From Vreelandella neptunia (GTDB lineage Bacteria > Pseudomonadota > Gammaproteobacteria > Pseudomonadales > Halomonadaceae), in the NCBI RefSeq assembly GCF_022489065.1, contig NZ_JAKVTW010000024.1, forward strand, positions 1 through 49,411: a DNA stretch of 49,411 nt. Direction: 5' to 3'. A program made the position numbers and the translations under genes. Below the pieces are notes generated by a model, which was not told where the DNA came from, made no database searches, and saw only the letters and a list, made by a program, of their open reading frames with translations. Below are positions 32,324-41,972 of the stretch, one piece after another. Every line of letters starts with the position of its first letter. The first letter of the stretch is position 1.

Positions 32324-34114
32324 TTAGGATACCAGTGGCCAGATGAACGGGATCAGCAACACCGTCGCTGCCCCGATGATGATGTTCATCGGAATACCTA
32401 TCTTGAGGAAATCAATAAATCTGTACCCACCGGCATTGTAGACAAGCGTGTTGGTCTGGTAGCCGATTGGCGTCGCAAAGCTTGCGCTTGCGCCGAACAT
32501 CACGGCCACAACGAAAGGACGCGGATCAAGACCAAGCTGGGTTGCCACGCCCGCAGCGATCGGGGCCAGCAGGACCGCGACGGCGTTGTTGGTGACCAGT
32601 TCCGTAAGGATCGACGTCAGGGCATAGACCAGCGCAAGGGCGACGATCGGTTGGACCGTTGCCAACAGAGGCGAAACCTTGGCGACAATCAGCGACAGCG
32701 CCCCCGAATTGTCCAGCGCACTCCCCAATGTCAGCATCGAGACGATCAGTAGCAGCAACCGGCCGTCGATCGCCCCCACGCCTTCATCCGCATCGATGCA
32801 GTTTGTCAGCAACACCACCGCAACCCCGATCAGCGCAAGTGTCAGGATCGGCGCCACATTCAGGGCCGCCAGAACGACGACGGCAACCATGGTGGCAATC
32901 GCAATGGGAGCTTTCTTGCGCCGAAAGCCCCGAGAGGTGACTGAGGACAGTTCGATCAACTGTTCTTCATCGGCAAGCCGCGCAATATCTTCCGGCGCAC
33001 CGTCAAGCAGCAGGGTATCTCCGACCTCCAGTTTCATCATCGCAAGGCGCATGTCGACCGCTGCTCCCTTTCGGTGGAGTGCGACCGGATAGACCCCGAA
33101 ACGGCGACGCCACTGCAAGCGCCCGACCATTCTGTGCAGCGCTTTTGAATTTGGGCCGATCAGGACCTCGACAATCGACGTGCGCCGGGCGGTCGACGGC
33201 TCGGTGCCCAGAACGGCGTTGCCCACCGCCGAGCCGTCGCGAAAACCCATGATCTCTGTATCCGTGGTCTTCACAACCACAACATCGCCAGCCGCCATCG
33301 TCGATGTGGCAAGGGTTGCGCGCAGGGACACGTCCCCAGAGACCAGATCAACGACCCGACTTCCGGCCTTCTTGAACGCGTCCACTTCCAGCACGGTCTT
33401 GCCGATCAGGGGCGAGCCCGCGGGGATGAACAGTTCAACCAGCCAGGTGCGCCCGTCGCGCTTGGACTGAACCTCGCCGACCGTCTGCCGCACCGGCAGA
33501 AGGCGCGGGGCGGCGATTGTCAGAAAAGTTCCGCCAACGATGGCCACGACGATTCCCACAGGAGCAATCTCGAACAGACTGAACGGTGCCATTCCCAGAT
33601 CGCGCGCAATGCCATCCACCAGCAGGTTCGTCGAGGTTCCGATCAGCGAACAGGTCCCGCCAAGAATGACCATGTAGGACAGCGGGATCAGCAGGTGCGA
33701 CGCCGCAAGGTTCATCTGACGCGCAAGGGTGATCACCACCGGGATCAGCACGATGACGACCGGTGTGTTGTTCATGACGGCTGAGGCCCCGGCCGCAGCA
33801 GTGAAAAAAAGCGCGAGAGTCAGGACCGGACGGGCCGACGCATATCGTCCAAGGACATCGCTGACGGCCTCCAATACGCCAGTCCGAACCAGGGCCGCGC
33901 TTAGGACGAACATCGCGCCGATGGTTGCCGGCGCAGGATTGGCGAGCGCGGCCAGGACATCGTCCGGTTTGACAAGGCCGATGGCAAGAGCTGTTGCCGC
34001 CCCGCAAAAGGCGACAACATCCGGGGATCGCAGTTCCAGAACAAAGGCCGCGAAAACGCCGAGCAACAAAATTACGGCGGCGTAGGGTGCCAGTGTTACA
34101 AGCTCGTTTGCCAT
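32324..34114 (-). CDS. SLC13-type anion transporter with RCK_C (TrkA-C) domains
   Basis: About 596 residues: two blocks of membrane helices around a cytosolic insert. The first block holds SAVMNNTPVVIVLIPVVITL and GGTCSLIGTSTNLLVDG, the SLC13/DASS substrate motif. The insert (about 200-390) contains two TrkA-C-like domains (GKTVLEVDAFKKAGSRVVDL... and MKLEVGDTLLLDGAPEDI). The second block ends in FGASASFATPIGYQTNTLVY. It likely imports sulfate or a dicarboxylate with Na+. ATG 34114 (MANEL) has GGAG upstream and is preferred to TTG 34132. It lies downstream of secDF on the same strand, separated by 180 bp. Confidence 0.9.
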   Translation of the reverse strand: MANELVTLAPYAAVILLLGVFAAFVLELRSPDVVAFCGAATALAIGLVKPDDVLAALANPAPATIGAMFVLSAALVRTGVLEAVSDVLGRYASARPVLTLALFFTAAAGASAVMNNTPVVIVLIPVVITLARQMNLAASHLLIPLSYMVILGGTCSLIGTSTNLLVDGIARDLGMAPFSLFEIAPVGIVVAIVGGTFLTIAAPRLLPVRQTVGEVQSKRDGRTWLVELFIPAGSPLIGKTVLEVDAFKKAGSRVVDLVSGDVSLRATLATSTMAAGDVVVVKTTDTEIMGFRDGSAVGNAVLGTEPSTARRTSIVEVLIGPNSKALHRMVGRLQWRRRFGVYPVALHRKGAAVDMRLAMMKLEVGDTLLLDGAPEDIARLADEEQLIELSSVTSRGFRRKKAPIAIATMVAVVVLAALNVAPILTLALIGVAVVLLTNCIDADEGVGAIDGRLLLLIVSMLTLGSALDNSGALSLIVAKVSPLLATVQPIVALALVYALTSILTELVTNNAVAVLLAPIAAGVATQLGLDPRPFVVAVMFGASASFATPIGYQTNTLVYNAGGYRFIDFLKIGIPMNIIIGAATVLLIPFIWPLVS

Positions 34115-34144
34115 GATGTGATCAGGCTCCAATGGGCCGGTGGC

Positions 34145-34181
34145 GGCTTGGGTTCAGGTTTTCCCGACAAGAACCCAAGCC
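34145..34181. repeat. 11-bp perfect inverted repeat upstream of SLC13-type gene
   Basis: GGCTTGGGTTC and GAACCCAAGCC separated by 15 nt, 31 bp before the ATG of the transporter. It could be an operator, a leader hairpin or a terminator of plus-strand transcripts. Confidence 0.6.
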
Positions 34182-34258
34182 TTGTTGTCTGACCATACAT
34201 TCCCGTGCAAGAATCGGTCAGGGTGAGATTACGCAGTCGACTGGGATAGGAAGTATCT

Positions 34259-34284
34259 CGCCGGGGGGATTGTGCTCCCCGGCG
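34259..34284 (-). terminator. Hairpin after secDF (candidate terminator)
   Basis: CGCCGGGG/CCCCGGCG stem of 8 bp with a 10-nt loop, starting 11 bp past the secDF stop. No T tract, so termination is weakly supported. Confidence 0.45.
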
Positions 34285-34294
34285 CCAGCCGCTT

Positions 34295-36757
34295 TCAGGT
34301 CTGATTGCGTAAGGCATCCGGCATGATTGCAACCTTGTTGCACTGTGCGAGCCAGGCAAGGACCGGCCCCGCCACGAACAACGAAGACGCGGTGGCGATG
34401 GTCACGCCCGCGATCATCGGCCAGGCGAAACCTGATACCGCTGGCCCGCCCCAGATCGCCATCGGCACTATGGCAGCGAGCGTCGTGCCAGAGGTGAAGA
34501 TGCACCGTGCCAGAACCTGATTGAGGCTGTGGTCGATCACATCGGCCAAGGGTTCGTCACTCCCACCAGCAAGGTGTTCGCGGATTCGGTCATAGACCAC
34601 GACCTTGTCGTTGACCGAATAGCCGATCAGCGTCAGCAGGGCGACGATGGTGGTCAGGTTCACCTCCCATCCCATCAGGGCGATGACGCCAAAGGTCTTG
34701 GTTACGTCGAGGAACAGCACCGCAATCGCCCCGGCGGCAAAGTGCCATTCGAACCGGACCCAGATATAGGCCAGCATCGCCAGAACGGCGAGGCCCAGTG
34801 CCAGCAAGCCGGTGGTTGCCAGTTCCCCGCTGATCGTCGGGCCGACAAGGTCGATCTGGTTGAACACCGCATCAGGAATCACTTGTGCTGCCGCACGTTC
34901 GACAGCGGCAACAGTGGCCTGTCCGGCCTCTCCCTGCACCCGGATCAGCGCTTCATTAGGGTCACCGAAGGCCTGCAGGCTCGCGTCACCCGGAACCTGT
35001 GCCGCGATGGCGGCACGCAGTTCGGACAACGGGACGGGCGCGTCCGAGCGCAGGACCATCTGCACCCCACCGGTGAAATCAATCCCAAGGTTCGGACCCG
35101 GCATCACGAGCAGGCCAAGCGAACCAACGGAAAGCACCGCCGATATCGCAAGCGCCAGCCGTCCGCGCCGCATGAAGGACAGTTTCCCCGGCGCTGGCAC
35201 CCCGCCGATCAGCGGTTTGATTTCCAACCGCTTGAGTTTGCGGCGACGTACCAGCGTCTCCATCATGAACCGCATCAGCGCGACGGCCGTGAACATCGAA
35301 ATGACGATGCCAAGGCTCATCGTGACCGCAAATCCCCGGATCGCCCCAGCGCCAAACATGAACAGCAACACCATCGCCAGAAGCGTGGTGATGTTTGCGT
35401 CAAGGATTGTCGCCCAGGCCCGCCCATAGCCAAGGGTGAGCGCCTTGATCGCAACCGCACCCTTCGCGGTTTCTTCGCGGATACGGCTGAAGATCAGGAT
35501 GTTGCTGTCCACCGCAATGCCAAGGCACAGGATGATCCCGGCAATCCCCGGTAACGTCAGCGTCGCCCCCAAAAGTCCCAACGCAGTCAGCGTGAGCATC
35601 ACGTTCAACCCAAGAATGGCGCTGGCCAGAAGGCCCCATGCGCCGTAAAGCCCGACCATGATCGCCACCACCAGCGCAAGACCGATGGCGCCCGTGACCA
35701 ACCCCGCGCGGATGGAATCCGCACCCAGTGCTGCGCCCACGCTGCGCTCCTCGATCACGTCAAGCGACGCTGGCAGAGCGCCCGAGGTCAGCAGCACCGC
35801 CAAAGTCTGCGCTTCTTCAACTGTGAAGTTGCCGGTAATCTGACCCTGACCGCCCGGAATGGCCTGCTGGATCACCGGGGCGGTCAGAACTTCACCATCC
35901 AGAACGACTGCAAACCTTTGACCGATATTGGCTGCCGTGATTTCGGCGAAGGCCGCACCGCCCTCTCGGTCGAAATCAAAGGTGACCATCGGCTGGCCGG
36001 TGTCGGGCTCGAAACCAGTCGCGGCTGCATCCAGCCGATCACCCGACAGTGCCACACGGTCTTCAACCGGGATCTCGCCCGTGCCGTCCCGGAGCGGCAG
36101 CAGCGACACACCGGGGCCCGGACCCGGTGCGACCATCTGGAACGTCATCTTCGCGGTCGATCCCAGCAGCGCACGCAACTGGGCCGGGTTCTCGACGCCC
36201 GGCATCTGGACGAGGATGCGGTCATCGCCGACCCGGCTGATCACCGGTTCGGACACGCCGGCCTGATCGACCCGGTGGCGGATCACTTCAAGGCTGGCAT
36301 CGGCGGCATCGCTTGCGGCCCGCTCAAGCCCGGTATCGGTCAGCGACAGCCGTGCGACGCCGTCAGAAAGGTCGACGGTAAAGTCCGGCGGGATACCGGG
36401 CTCGCCGCTGGCCGACGCTGTCGCCTGCAGGGCCGCCACCAGCGCCGCACTTGCGGGGACCGACAGGTCAGTGTCGCTGGCCCGGATCGTCGCCGGGTTC
36501 AGGTTCTGCGCGCGCATCTCGGAAACAAGGATCTGACGCAACTCCTGAAGGCGCGCGGTTGCGAGATCCGCGCGATCCACGGCCAGCAGCAGATGCGCGC
36601 CACCCTGCAGATCTAGGCCGAGAGAAACTGTCTGGCTGCTTGCCCAGGGCGGCAGCCTGTCACGCATGTCCTTAAAAATAAAGTTGGGTAGTGCCGTCGC
36701 AACTGCAAGAAGCAGGAGGACGGCATAGGTCATCACGACCCATGCTGGTCGGCGCAT
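34295..36757 (-). CDS. secDF: Protein translocase SecDF fusion
   Basis: An 820-residue fused SecD-SecF, an inner-membrane RND-like protein that uses proton flow to aid Sec export. The SecD half has the first helix RRPAWVVMTYAVLLLLAVAT, periplasmic P1 domain SLGLDLQGGAHLLLAVD, and DRILVQMPGVENPAQLRALL. The helix bundle is near GIAVDSNILIFSRIREE (conserved Asp). The SecF half has NLGIDFTGGVQM and TLIGYSVNDKVVVYDRIRE. Start 36757 (MRRPAWVV) follows AAGGATACTGAAA; an upstream open frame is not needed. Most alphaproteobacteria keep separate secD and secF near yajC, so this may be a second, accessory set. Confidence 0.93.
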   Translation of the reverse strand: MRRPAWVVMTYAVLLLLAVATALPNFIFKDMRDRLPPWASSQTVSLGLDLQGGAHLLLAVDRADLATARLQELRQILVSEMRAQNLNPATIRASDTDLSVPASAALVAALQATASASGEPGIPPDFTVDLSDGVARLSLTDTGLERAASDAADASLEVIRHRVDQAGVSEPVISRVGDDRILVQMPGVENPAQLRALLGSTAKMTFQMVAPGPGPGVSLLPLRDGTGEIPVEDRVALSGDRLDAAATGFEPDTGQPMVTFDFDREGGAAFAEITAANIGQRFAVVLDGEVLTAPVIQQAIPGGQGQITGNFTVEEAQTLAVLLTSGALPASLDVIEERSVGAALGADSIRAGLVTGAIGLALVVAIMVGLYGAWGLLASAILGLNVMLTLTALGLLGATLTLPGIAGIILCLGIAVDSNILIFSRIREETAKGAVAIKALTLGYGRAWATILDANITTLLAMVLLFMFGAGAIRGFAVTMSLGIVISMFTAVALMRFMMETLVRRRKLKRLEIKPLIGGVPAPGKLSFMRRGRLALAISAVLSVGSLGLLVMPGPNLGIDFTGGVQMVLRSDAPVPLSELRAAIAAQVPGDASLQAFGDPNEALIRVQGEAGQATVAAVERAAAQVIPDAVFNQIDLVGPTISGELATTGLLALGLAVLAMLAYIWVRFEWHFAAGAIAVLFLDVTKTFGVIALMGWEVNLTTIVALLTLIGYSVNDKVVVYDRIREHLAGGSDEPLADVIDHSLNQVLARCIFTSGTTLAAIVPMAIWGGPAVSGFAWPMIAGVTIATASSLFVAGPVLAWLAQCNKVAIMPDALRNQT

Positions 36758-36803
36758 TTTCAGTATCCTTTGGTGCCTGAGTGTTTGGTCTGACGTCGAC
36801 AGG

Positions 36804-37163
36804 TCAGACCACAGGCGGACCCCGGACCGGGGGAAGGATATGGATCGCAACGGGAGAAAGGGATTCTGCCTGTTCCCACGAAACCCGCGCCGCCGACGTT
36901 TGTGTCGGCGCTGGACTTTCCGGTGCGGGCGTGGCGGCGTGCGGTGTGTCACCCTCGGGCAATTGCACCCGCATCAGTTGGATTTGGGCCGTCAGGATGA
37001 TCGGCGCAAACACAGTCTCATTTGCCGCAACCGGGCCGGCGTTCGTGACCGCCCTCCCCGCGTCACTTGCATGTACGCCGAACAGCGCGAGCGCCAGTAT
37101 AAGGATCAGCCGCGAGAGAACCCCGGCGACTCCAGTTCCTGTGTGCCCGCGCCAGCGTGTCAT
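36804..37163 (-). CDS. Hypothetical exported or membrane-anchored protein (119 aa)
   Basis: The N-terminal basic stretch MTRWRGHTGTG is followed by a hydrophobic segment VLSRLILILALALFGVHASD, a signal sequence or single anchor. The remainder is a Pro/Ala-rich, low-complexity tail (HAATPAPESPAPTQTSAA). The start overlaps the antiporter stop by ATGA, and secDF follows 46 bp later, so it belongs to the same operon. No known domain. Confidence 0.6.
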   Translation of the reverse strand: MTRWRGHTGTGVAGVLSRLILILALALFGVHASDAGRAVTNAGPVAANETVFAPIILTAQIQLMRVQLPEGDTPHAATPAPESPAPTQTSAARVSWEQAESLSPVAIHILPPVRGPPVV

Positions 37164-38080
37164 CCTTGCGCCGCCCAGACATAGAGGGCGTAGCCCGCCA
37201 GCATCACGAGCCCGACACCGCGTCCGATCACCGGACGGGTGAGCAGAAGCCCGGTCAGAACCAGCGAGACGGCAATCATCACCGGAAGGTCGAACGTCAG
37301 GAACCGCGACGCGACCGGGATCGGCGTGATCAGCGCGGTGACGCCGAGAATTCCCAGAACGTTAAAGATGTTCGATCCGATGATATTGCCGATGGCAATT
37401 TCAGACTGGCGACGGAAGGCCGCGATCAGCGATGTGGCCAGTTCCGGCAGGGACGTTCCGATGGCGACGATGGTCAGGCCGATGAACGCCTCCGATATGC
37501 CATAGCCGCGCGCGATCGAGACTGCGCCGTCTACCAGAAACCGCGCGCCGACCATCAAGGCGACAAGCCCGCCGATGACCCAGAGCACCGACACAAGCGT
37601 CGATGCTGGCGGTTTCAGACTTTCGTCCTCTGCTTCCGCCTCACCGGGCTTCAGATAGGCCCAGACAAGATAGGCCACCAACCCTGAAAACAAAACCAGC
37701 CCGGACAGGCGCGTCATCTGGCCCAAGGCGAAAATCGGGACCAGAAAAAGTGCCGCGGCCATCATGACGGCCGTGTCACGCCGCAGGGTAGCGCCCATGA
37801 CCTTGATCGGCCAGACCAGCGCCGAAAGGCCTACGATCAGCAGGATGTTGGCAATGTTGGATCCGACGATGTTGCCCAATGCGATATCGGGAACGCCGCG
37901 CCAGGCTGCGTCGACCGAAACCAGAAGTTCAGGCGTCGACGTACCGAAGCCCACCACGGTCAGGCCGATCAGCAGCGGCGGGATCGACATGCGCCGGGCG
38001 ATGCCGACGCTGCCACGCACAAGCGCCTCGCCGCCGAAGAACAGACCGATCAGTCCGACGAACAGGTAGAAATAGTCCAA
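37160..38080 (-). CDS. Calcium/sodium antiporter (YrbG-type CaCA)
   Basis: About 306 residues with two homologous halves of five helices. Each carries an alpha-repeat: VVGFGTSTPELLVS with NIVGSNIANILLI in the first, and IVAIGTSLPELATS with NIIGSNIFNVLGI in the second. These are the cation-binding motifs of the K+-independent Ca2+/Na+ exchanger family. A TTG at 38080 preceded by GGAG gives a start directly before the first helix (DYFYLFVGLIGLFFGGEALV); the frame stays open to 38170. It is first in the antiporter-orf-secDF operon. Confidence 0.92.
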   Translation of the reverse strand: MDYFYLFVGLIGLFFGGEALVRGSVGIARRMSIPPLLIGLTVVGFGTSTPELLVSVDAAWRGVPDIALGNIVGSNIANILLIVGLSALVWPIKVMGATLRRDTAVMMAAALFLVPIFALGQMTRLSGLVLFSGLVAYLVWAYLKPGEAEAEDESLKPPASTLVSVLWVIGGLVALMVGARFLVDGAVSIARGYGISEAFIGLTIVAIGTSLPELATSLIAAFRRQSEIAIGNIIGSNIFNVLGILGVTALITPIPVASRFLTFDLPVMIAVSLVLTGLLLTRPVIGRGVGLVMLAGYALYVWAAQG

Positions 38081-38312
38081 ATCGAGGCTCCAAAGGGCAA
38101 AAGGATCTACCCTCACGGGAAGTTGTGAATGAAGCCGGGCGCTTGCAAGGGGAGCGCAAAGATAATTCACGAATGGACAAGTCGCACAAAGTTTCTTCGC
38201 CGCAAACCTTGAAGGAAAGCTGGCGACATGCCCTCTGGTCTTGGATCCTGATGCGGGATAGTATTATAAGTCCCGGCCAAAATAAGAACGCGCCCGCGCA
38301 GAAACGAAGGAG
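38081..38312. promoter_or_regulatory. Divergent promoter region, antiporter / membrane protein
   Basis: A 232-bp spacer between opposite operons. It contains AT-rich patches around 38265-38290 suited to promoters. No specific operator recognised. Confidence 0.45.
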
Positions 38313-39296
38313 ATGGTGGATCACACCATGATCTCATCATCAAATCCCACGTCAAAAGGCGGCGACACTGGCCTGCCAAACGGCCAAGCATACTTTGCTA
38401 GCCGACGAACCAGAGTTGACCGGTTTGTCGAACAGCACTTTACTTGGCCCGGGACCTTGCATCTTCACAACGCCGCGTTGGGCTGGGATATCCTGCGCGC
38501 GCCGATCAACGTGATGCTGTCTCCGGTGCTTGTCCTGACCCGGATCGCCGCCTTTCTTTGTCGGCAGATCAGGTTGCATGGGATCGCCGACTGGCTGGCA
38601 GGACGGCGTATCCTGCTGCCTACAGCGGTTTCGCATCGGGTAGAGGCACTGATTGCGACTGACCTTCTGGAGCTGCCTCTGCCGCAGGGATCAGCGGCCC
38701 GTGACCCGGGTGCGCTGTCCCGCGCCGTTCTTGCGGCCCCTCAGTTTCGAGAGTTGATCCGCAAACGCGCCGACGCGGCAGAGGCGCAGGTTCTGGGTCA
38801 GAGGATTGCGGATGCGCTTGGTGACTACGCGGGAACAAGGTCGGCGGTGGCAGAGATGACCACGGGTCTGGTCACGCTGGCCGTGGGCGCGCTTGTGTTT
38901 CAGGCTCTGACCCCCGGCGTGATCTCGATGGCACCCGGCGTTGCGGGCGCCCTGGCACGCACCACGGCGATTGCGGAGTTTCCGATGGGTCAGACCATCG
39001 GAGGCCTATGGTACGGCCTGTTCCCGCCGGGCGCATCACCACTGCTCGTCACGGCAAGTGTCGTGTTCCTTGTCATGATTGGGTCGGTCTTTGCCGCGTT
39101 TGCAGGTGTGCTGGCCGATCCGGTCCAGAGCCGTCTTGGCATTCACCGCCGTCGTCTCATGCGCCTCATTGACACGCTTGAGGTGGAGCTTTGCGGCCCC
39201 GGCGACAGGCCTTTCGCCGTACGCGAACACTATTATGCGCGGCTGCTCGATCTTTGGGATGTCGTCGGCAGCGCATTTCGGCTCTTTCGGAATTAA
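38313..39296 (+). CDS. Hypothetical membrane protein (DUF6635-like)
   Basis: A 327-residue protein. VDRFVEQHFTWPGTLHLHNA and ALGWDILRAPINVMLSPVLV are typical of a Rhodobacteraceae-rich membrane family (DUF6635, from memory). Two or three further hydrophobic segments lie around residues 180-260 (TGLVTLAVGALVFQALTPGV and LLVTASVVFLVMIGSVFAAF). The start is uncertain: AAGGAG ends next to the ATG at 38313, so 38316 (GTG) or 38328 (ATG) may be used. It is followed 86 bp later by the CNNM/CorC-type gene. Function unknown. Confidence 0.75.
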   Translation: MVDHTMISSSNPTSKGGDTGLPNGQAYFASRRTRVDRFVEQHFTWPGTLHLHNAALGWDILRAPINVMLSPVLVLTRIAAFLCRQIRLHGIADWLAGRRILLPTAVSHRVEALIATDLLELPLPQGSAARDPGALSRAVLAAPQFRELIRKRADAAEAQVLGQRIADALGDYAGTRSAVAEMTTGLVTLAVGALVFQALTPGVISMAPGVAGALARTTAIAEFPMGQTIGGLWYGLFPPGASPLLVTASVVFLVMIGSVFAAFAGVLADPVQSRLGIHRRRLMRLIDTLEVELCGPGDRPFAVREHYYARLLDLWDVVGSAFRLFRN

Positions 39297-39382
39297 CCCG
39301 CTGCTTCATGGCCTCGCACCGTGGTATTTGACACAAAACCTGTAAAATGGATTTCGGAACTGTCCGGTAAAAGTTGGAGAAC

Positions 39383-40660
39383 ATGGTCTTAGAAATCGCA
39401 ATCGTCATCCTGCTCACGCTGATCAATGGCGCGCTGGCGATGTCTGAACTTGCCATCGTCTCTGCCCGTCCCGCCCGGCTGAAACTGATGGCCGCCAAGG
39501 GGAGCAGGGGGGCCGCGATGGCCATCACGCTTGCCAAGGACCCCGGCCGGTTCCTGTCCAGTGTCCAGATCGGGATCACGCTGGTGGGGGTGCTGGCAGG
39601 TGCGTTTTCCGGCGCAACACTTGGTGCGCGTCTGTCCACATCGTTGATCGAGTCGGGTTTGGCGGCGAACATTGCTCAACCTCTTGGCGTGGGTACCGTG
39701 GTTGTCGCCATCACCTATCTGTCGCTGATCGTGGGCGAACTTGTTCCCAAACAGATCGCCTTGCGTGCGCCTGAAAAGGTCGCCGCCCGCATGGCCCCGA
39801 TGATGGGGCTCATTGCGCGCGTCGCGGCACCGCTGATCTGGGTGCTTGATCGGTCCGGCAAACTGGTATTGCGTCTGCTCGGTCAGTCCGGCGCTCAGTC
39901 ACGCAAGGTAAGCGATGAAGAAGTGCGCCTGATCGTCGCCGAGGCCGAAAACACCGGGGCCATGCACCGCGCCGAAAGCGGGATGATCGCGGGCGTCATG
40001 CGCGTGGCCGACCGCACTGCGCGCGGGCTGATGACACCACGCCACGAGGTCGAAACGCTCGACGTATCCAGCAGCAAGGCACAGATCCTCACACAACTTC
40101 GCGGTATGAGCCGGTCCAGACTGCCGGTGCAGGACGGCGATGCAGACGACATCATCGGCGTGTTGATCACACGTGACATCCTGGGTCCCGCCCTGATGAG
40201 CGGGCCATTCGATCTGCGCGCCCTGCTGCGCGAAGCACCCGTCGTCCAGGGTGGACAAAGCGCGCTGGAGGTCATCGACCGTTTGCGCACGGCGCCCGCG
40301 CATTTGGTGCTGGTCTATGACGAATATGGCCATTTCGAAGGTATCATCACGCCGATGGACGTTCTGGAGGCCATAACCGGCGATTTCCCGGACAGCGAGA
40401 CTGACGAGCCCAAAGTCATCACCCGTGCCGACGGATCATACCTTGTCGCAGGCTGGATGCCCGTGGACGAATTCGCCGATCTGCTGTCGCTGGAGCTTGA
40501 GGATGATCGTGATTACGAGACGGCAGCCGGATTTGTCCTTGAGAAGATCGGCAGGTTGCCAGAGATCGCGGAACGGCTTGATCTGCAGAACTGGTCCATC
40601 GAGGTTGTCGATCTGGATGGTCGCCGCATCGACAAGCTTCTGGTGACGCGCTTGGGCTGA
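39383..40660 (+). CDS. CNNM/CorC-type membrane protein (hemolysin-C family)
   Basis: About 425 residues: N-terminal DUF21/CNNM membrane domain (MVLEIAIVILLTLINGALAM and SELAIVSARPARLKLMAAKG). Two CBS domains follow (MTPRHEVETLDVSSSKAQIL and VLVYDEYGHFEGIITPMDVL), then a C-terminal CorC_HlyC domain (DGSYLVAGWMPVDEFADLLS). Members move or regulate Mg2+ and other divalent cations. The start at 39383 has GGAG upstream; the frame is open from TTG 39374. It fits the ion-transport character of the block. Confidence 0.92.
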   Translation: MVLEIAIVILLTLINGALAMSELAIVSARPARLKLMAAKGSRGAAMAITLAKDPGRFLSSVQIGITLVGVLAGAFSGATLGARLSTSLIESGLAANIAQPLGVGTVVVAITYLSLIVGELVPKQIALRAPEKVAARMAPMMGLIARVAAPLIWVLDRSGKLVLRLLGQSGAQSRKVSDEEVRLIVAEAENTGAMHRAESGMIAGVMRVADRTARGLMTPRHEVETLDVSSSKAQILTQLRGMSRSRLPVQDGDADDIIGVLITRDILGPALMSGPFDLRALLREAPVVQGGQSALEVIDRLRTAPAHLVLVYDEYGHFEGIITPMDVLEAITGDFPDSETDEPKVITRADGSYLVAGWMPVDEFADLLSLELEDDRDYETAAGFVLEKIGRLPEIAERLDLQNWSIEVVDLDGRRIDKLLVTRLG

Positions 40661-40961
40661 CGAACGATCCACCGGCAAGTATGCTGTCCTGCCCCCAGAC
40701 ATTCATCCCGAACATTGCGATTGCCGAAGTTGTGAATCGGCGGTTCATTGCCCGCCGCGATGGGATTGACCGGTCCCTGTGGCGGCACAAAAAATTCAAG
40801 ATCGAACTGAAAGAATAGATTTTTCGGGCAGGTGTTGCTCGCCAATTCGCGGCACGCCACTTAGGTCAGGTCGGGTCCGGGTTTGCTCCTGAAACTGCGG
40901 CGCGTTGGGTGAATGAGACTTTCGAGTACTCGTCAATCGCCCTTTTCGGAGCTTTGGCAAC
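40661..40961. other. Gap before terC; no gene seen
   Basis: A 301-bp leader-type region. I checked it for a yybP-ykoY (manganese) riboswitch, known upstream of some terC/alx genes, and did not see the conserved core. It probably carries the promoter of the terC-exoD-kup series. Confidence 0.45.
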
Positions 40962-41972
40962 GTGGACCTTATTTTCGTCGATTTCCTTGGAAAACCTGTC
41001 TGGAGCTGGATTGGTTTTCTTGTGCTCGTTCTGGCGCTTCTGATCTTCGACCTGGGCGTGTTGCAACGCAAATCCCACGAAATCGGGGTACGCGAAAGCC
41101 TGTTGCTGTCAGCCTTCTACATCAGCATCGGCGTGCTGTTCTCGCTCTGGGTCTGGTACTTTCTGGGCGAGGCGTCGGCACTTCAGTATCTTACCGGCTT
41201 TGTGGTCGAGAAAAGCCTGGCCCTGGACAACATCTTTGTCATCGCGATGATCTTTGGGTACTTCGGGGTGCCTCGCGCCTATCAGCATCGGGTGCTGGTC
41301 TATGGCATCATCGGTGTCGTGATCTTGCGCGGCGTCATAATCGGCCTTGGGGCTGCGGTGGTCGCGCGTTTCGACTGGTTTCTTTTAGTCTTTGCGGCGT
41401 TTCTGATCTTTACCGGGATCAAGATGCTGATGTCGGGTGGCGGCGAATACGATGTCGCGGCCAATCCCGTGCTGCGTTTCATGCGCGCCAGGTTCCGGGT
41501 AACCAACGATCTTCACGGCGAGCGCTTCTTTGTCCGCGTGCCGCACGCCAAAACCGGCAAAGTGGCATTGTGTGTGACGCCGCTCTTTCTGGCGCTTGTG
41601 ATGGTCGAACTGGCCGATGTGATCTTCGCCGTCGACTCGATCCCCGCAATCTTTGCCATCACGCAGGATCCCTACATCATCTACACATCGAACATCTTTG
41701 CCATCCTCGGTCTTCGGGCGCTGTATTTTGCTTTGTCCGCCATGATCCATCGCTTTACCTACCTTCCGACAGCATTGTCGCTGGTCCTGATCTTCATTGG
41801 CGGCAAAGTCATTGCAGCCGAGGTTCTGGGGCTGGAAAAGATACCTGCTTCGATTTCACTGGGAATAACGATGACCATTCTGATTGGCGGTATCGTCGTG
41901 TCTTTGTGGCGCACCCGTGCAACGGATGTTGGTTCTGCTTCTGCCCCCATTGTGCGGGTCAAAGCCGAATGA
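40962..41972 (+). CDS. TerC-family membrane protein (Alx-type)
   Basis: A 336-residue protein with about nine helices. Landmarks are SWIGFLVLVLALLIFDLGVL, EKSLALDNIFVIAMIFGYFG and VELADVIFAVDSIPAIFAIT, whose acidic pairs (SLALDN, FAVDS) form the cation site of TerC. It is implicated in manganese export or metalation of exported proteins. The start is GTG 40962 (DLIFVDFLGKP) with weak upstream signal. The end overlaps exoD by ATGA. Confidence 0.92.
   Translation: MDLIFVDFLGKPVWSWIGFLVLVLALLIFDLGVLQRKSHEIGVRESLLLSAFYISIGVLFSLWVWYFLGEASALQYLTGFVVEKSLALDNIFVIAMIFGYFGVPRAYQHRVLVYGIIGVVILRGVIIGLGAAVVARFDWFLLVFAAFLIFTGIKMLMSGGGEYDVAANPVLRFMRARFRVTNDLHGERFFVRVPHAKTGKVALCVTPLFLALVMVELADVIFAVDSIPAIFAITQDPYIIYTSNIFAILGLRALYFALSAMIHRFTYLPTALSLVLIFIGGKVIAAEVLGLEKIPASISLGITMTILIGGIVVSLWRTRATDVGSASAPIVRVKAE

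Noticed and set aside
40800..40961. Possible yybP-ykoY manganese riboswitch before terC
   Set aside because: The conserved core sequences and stem order of that riboswitch were not found.
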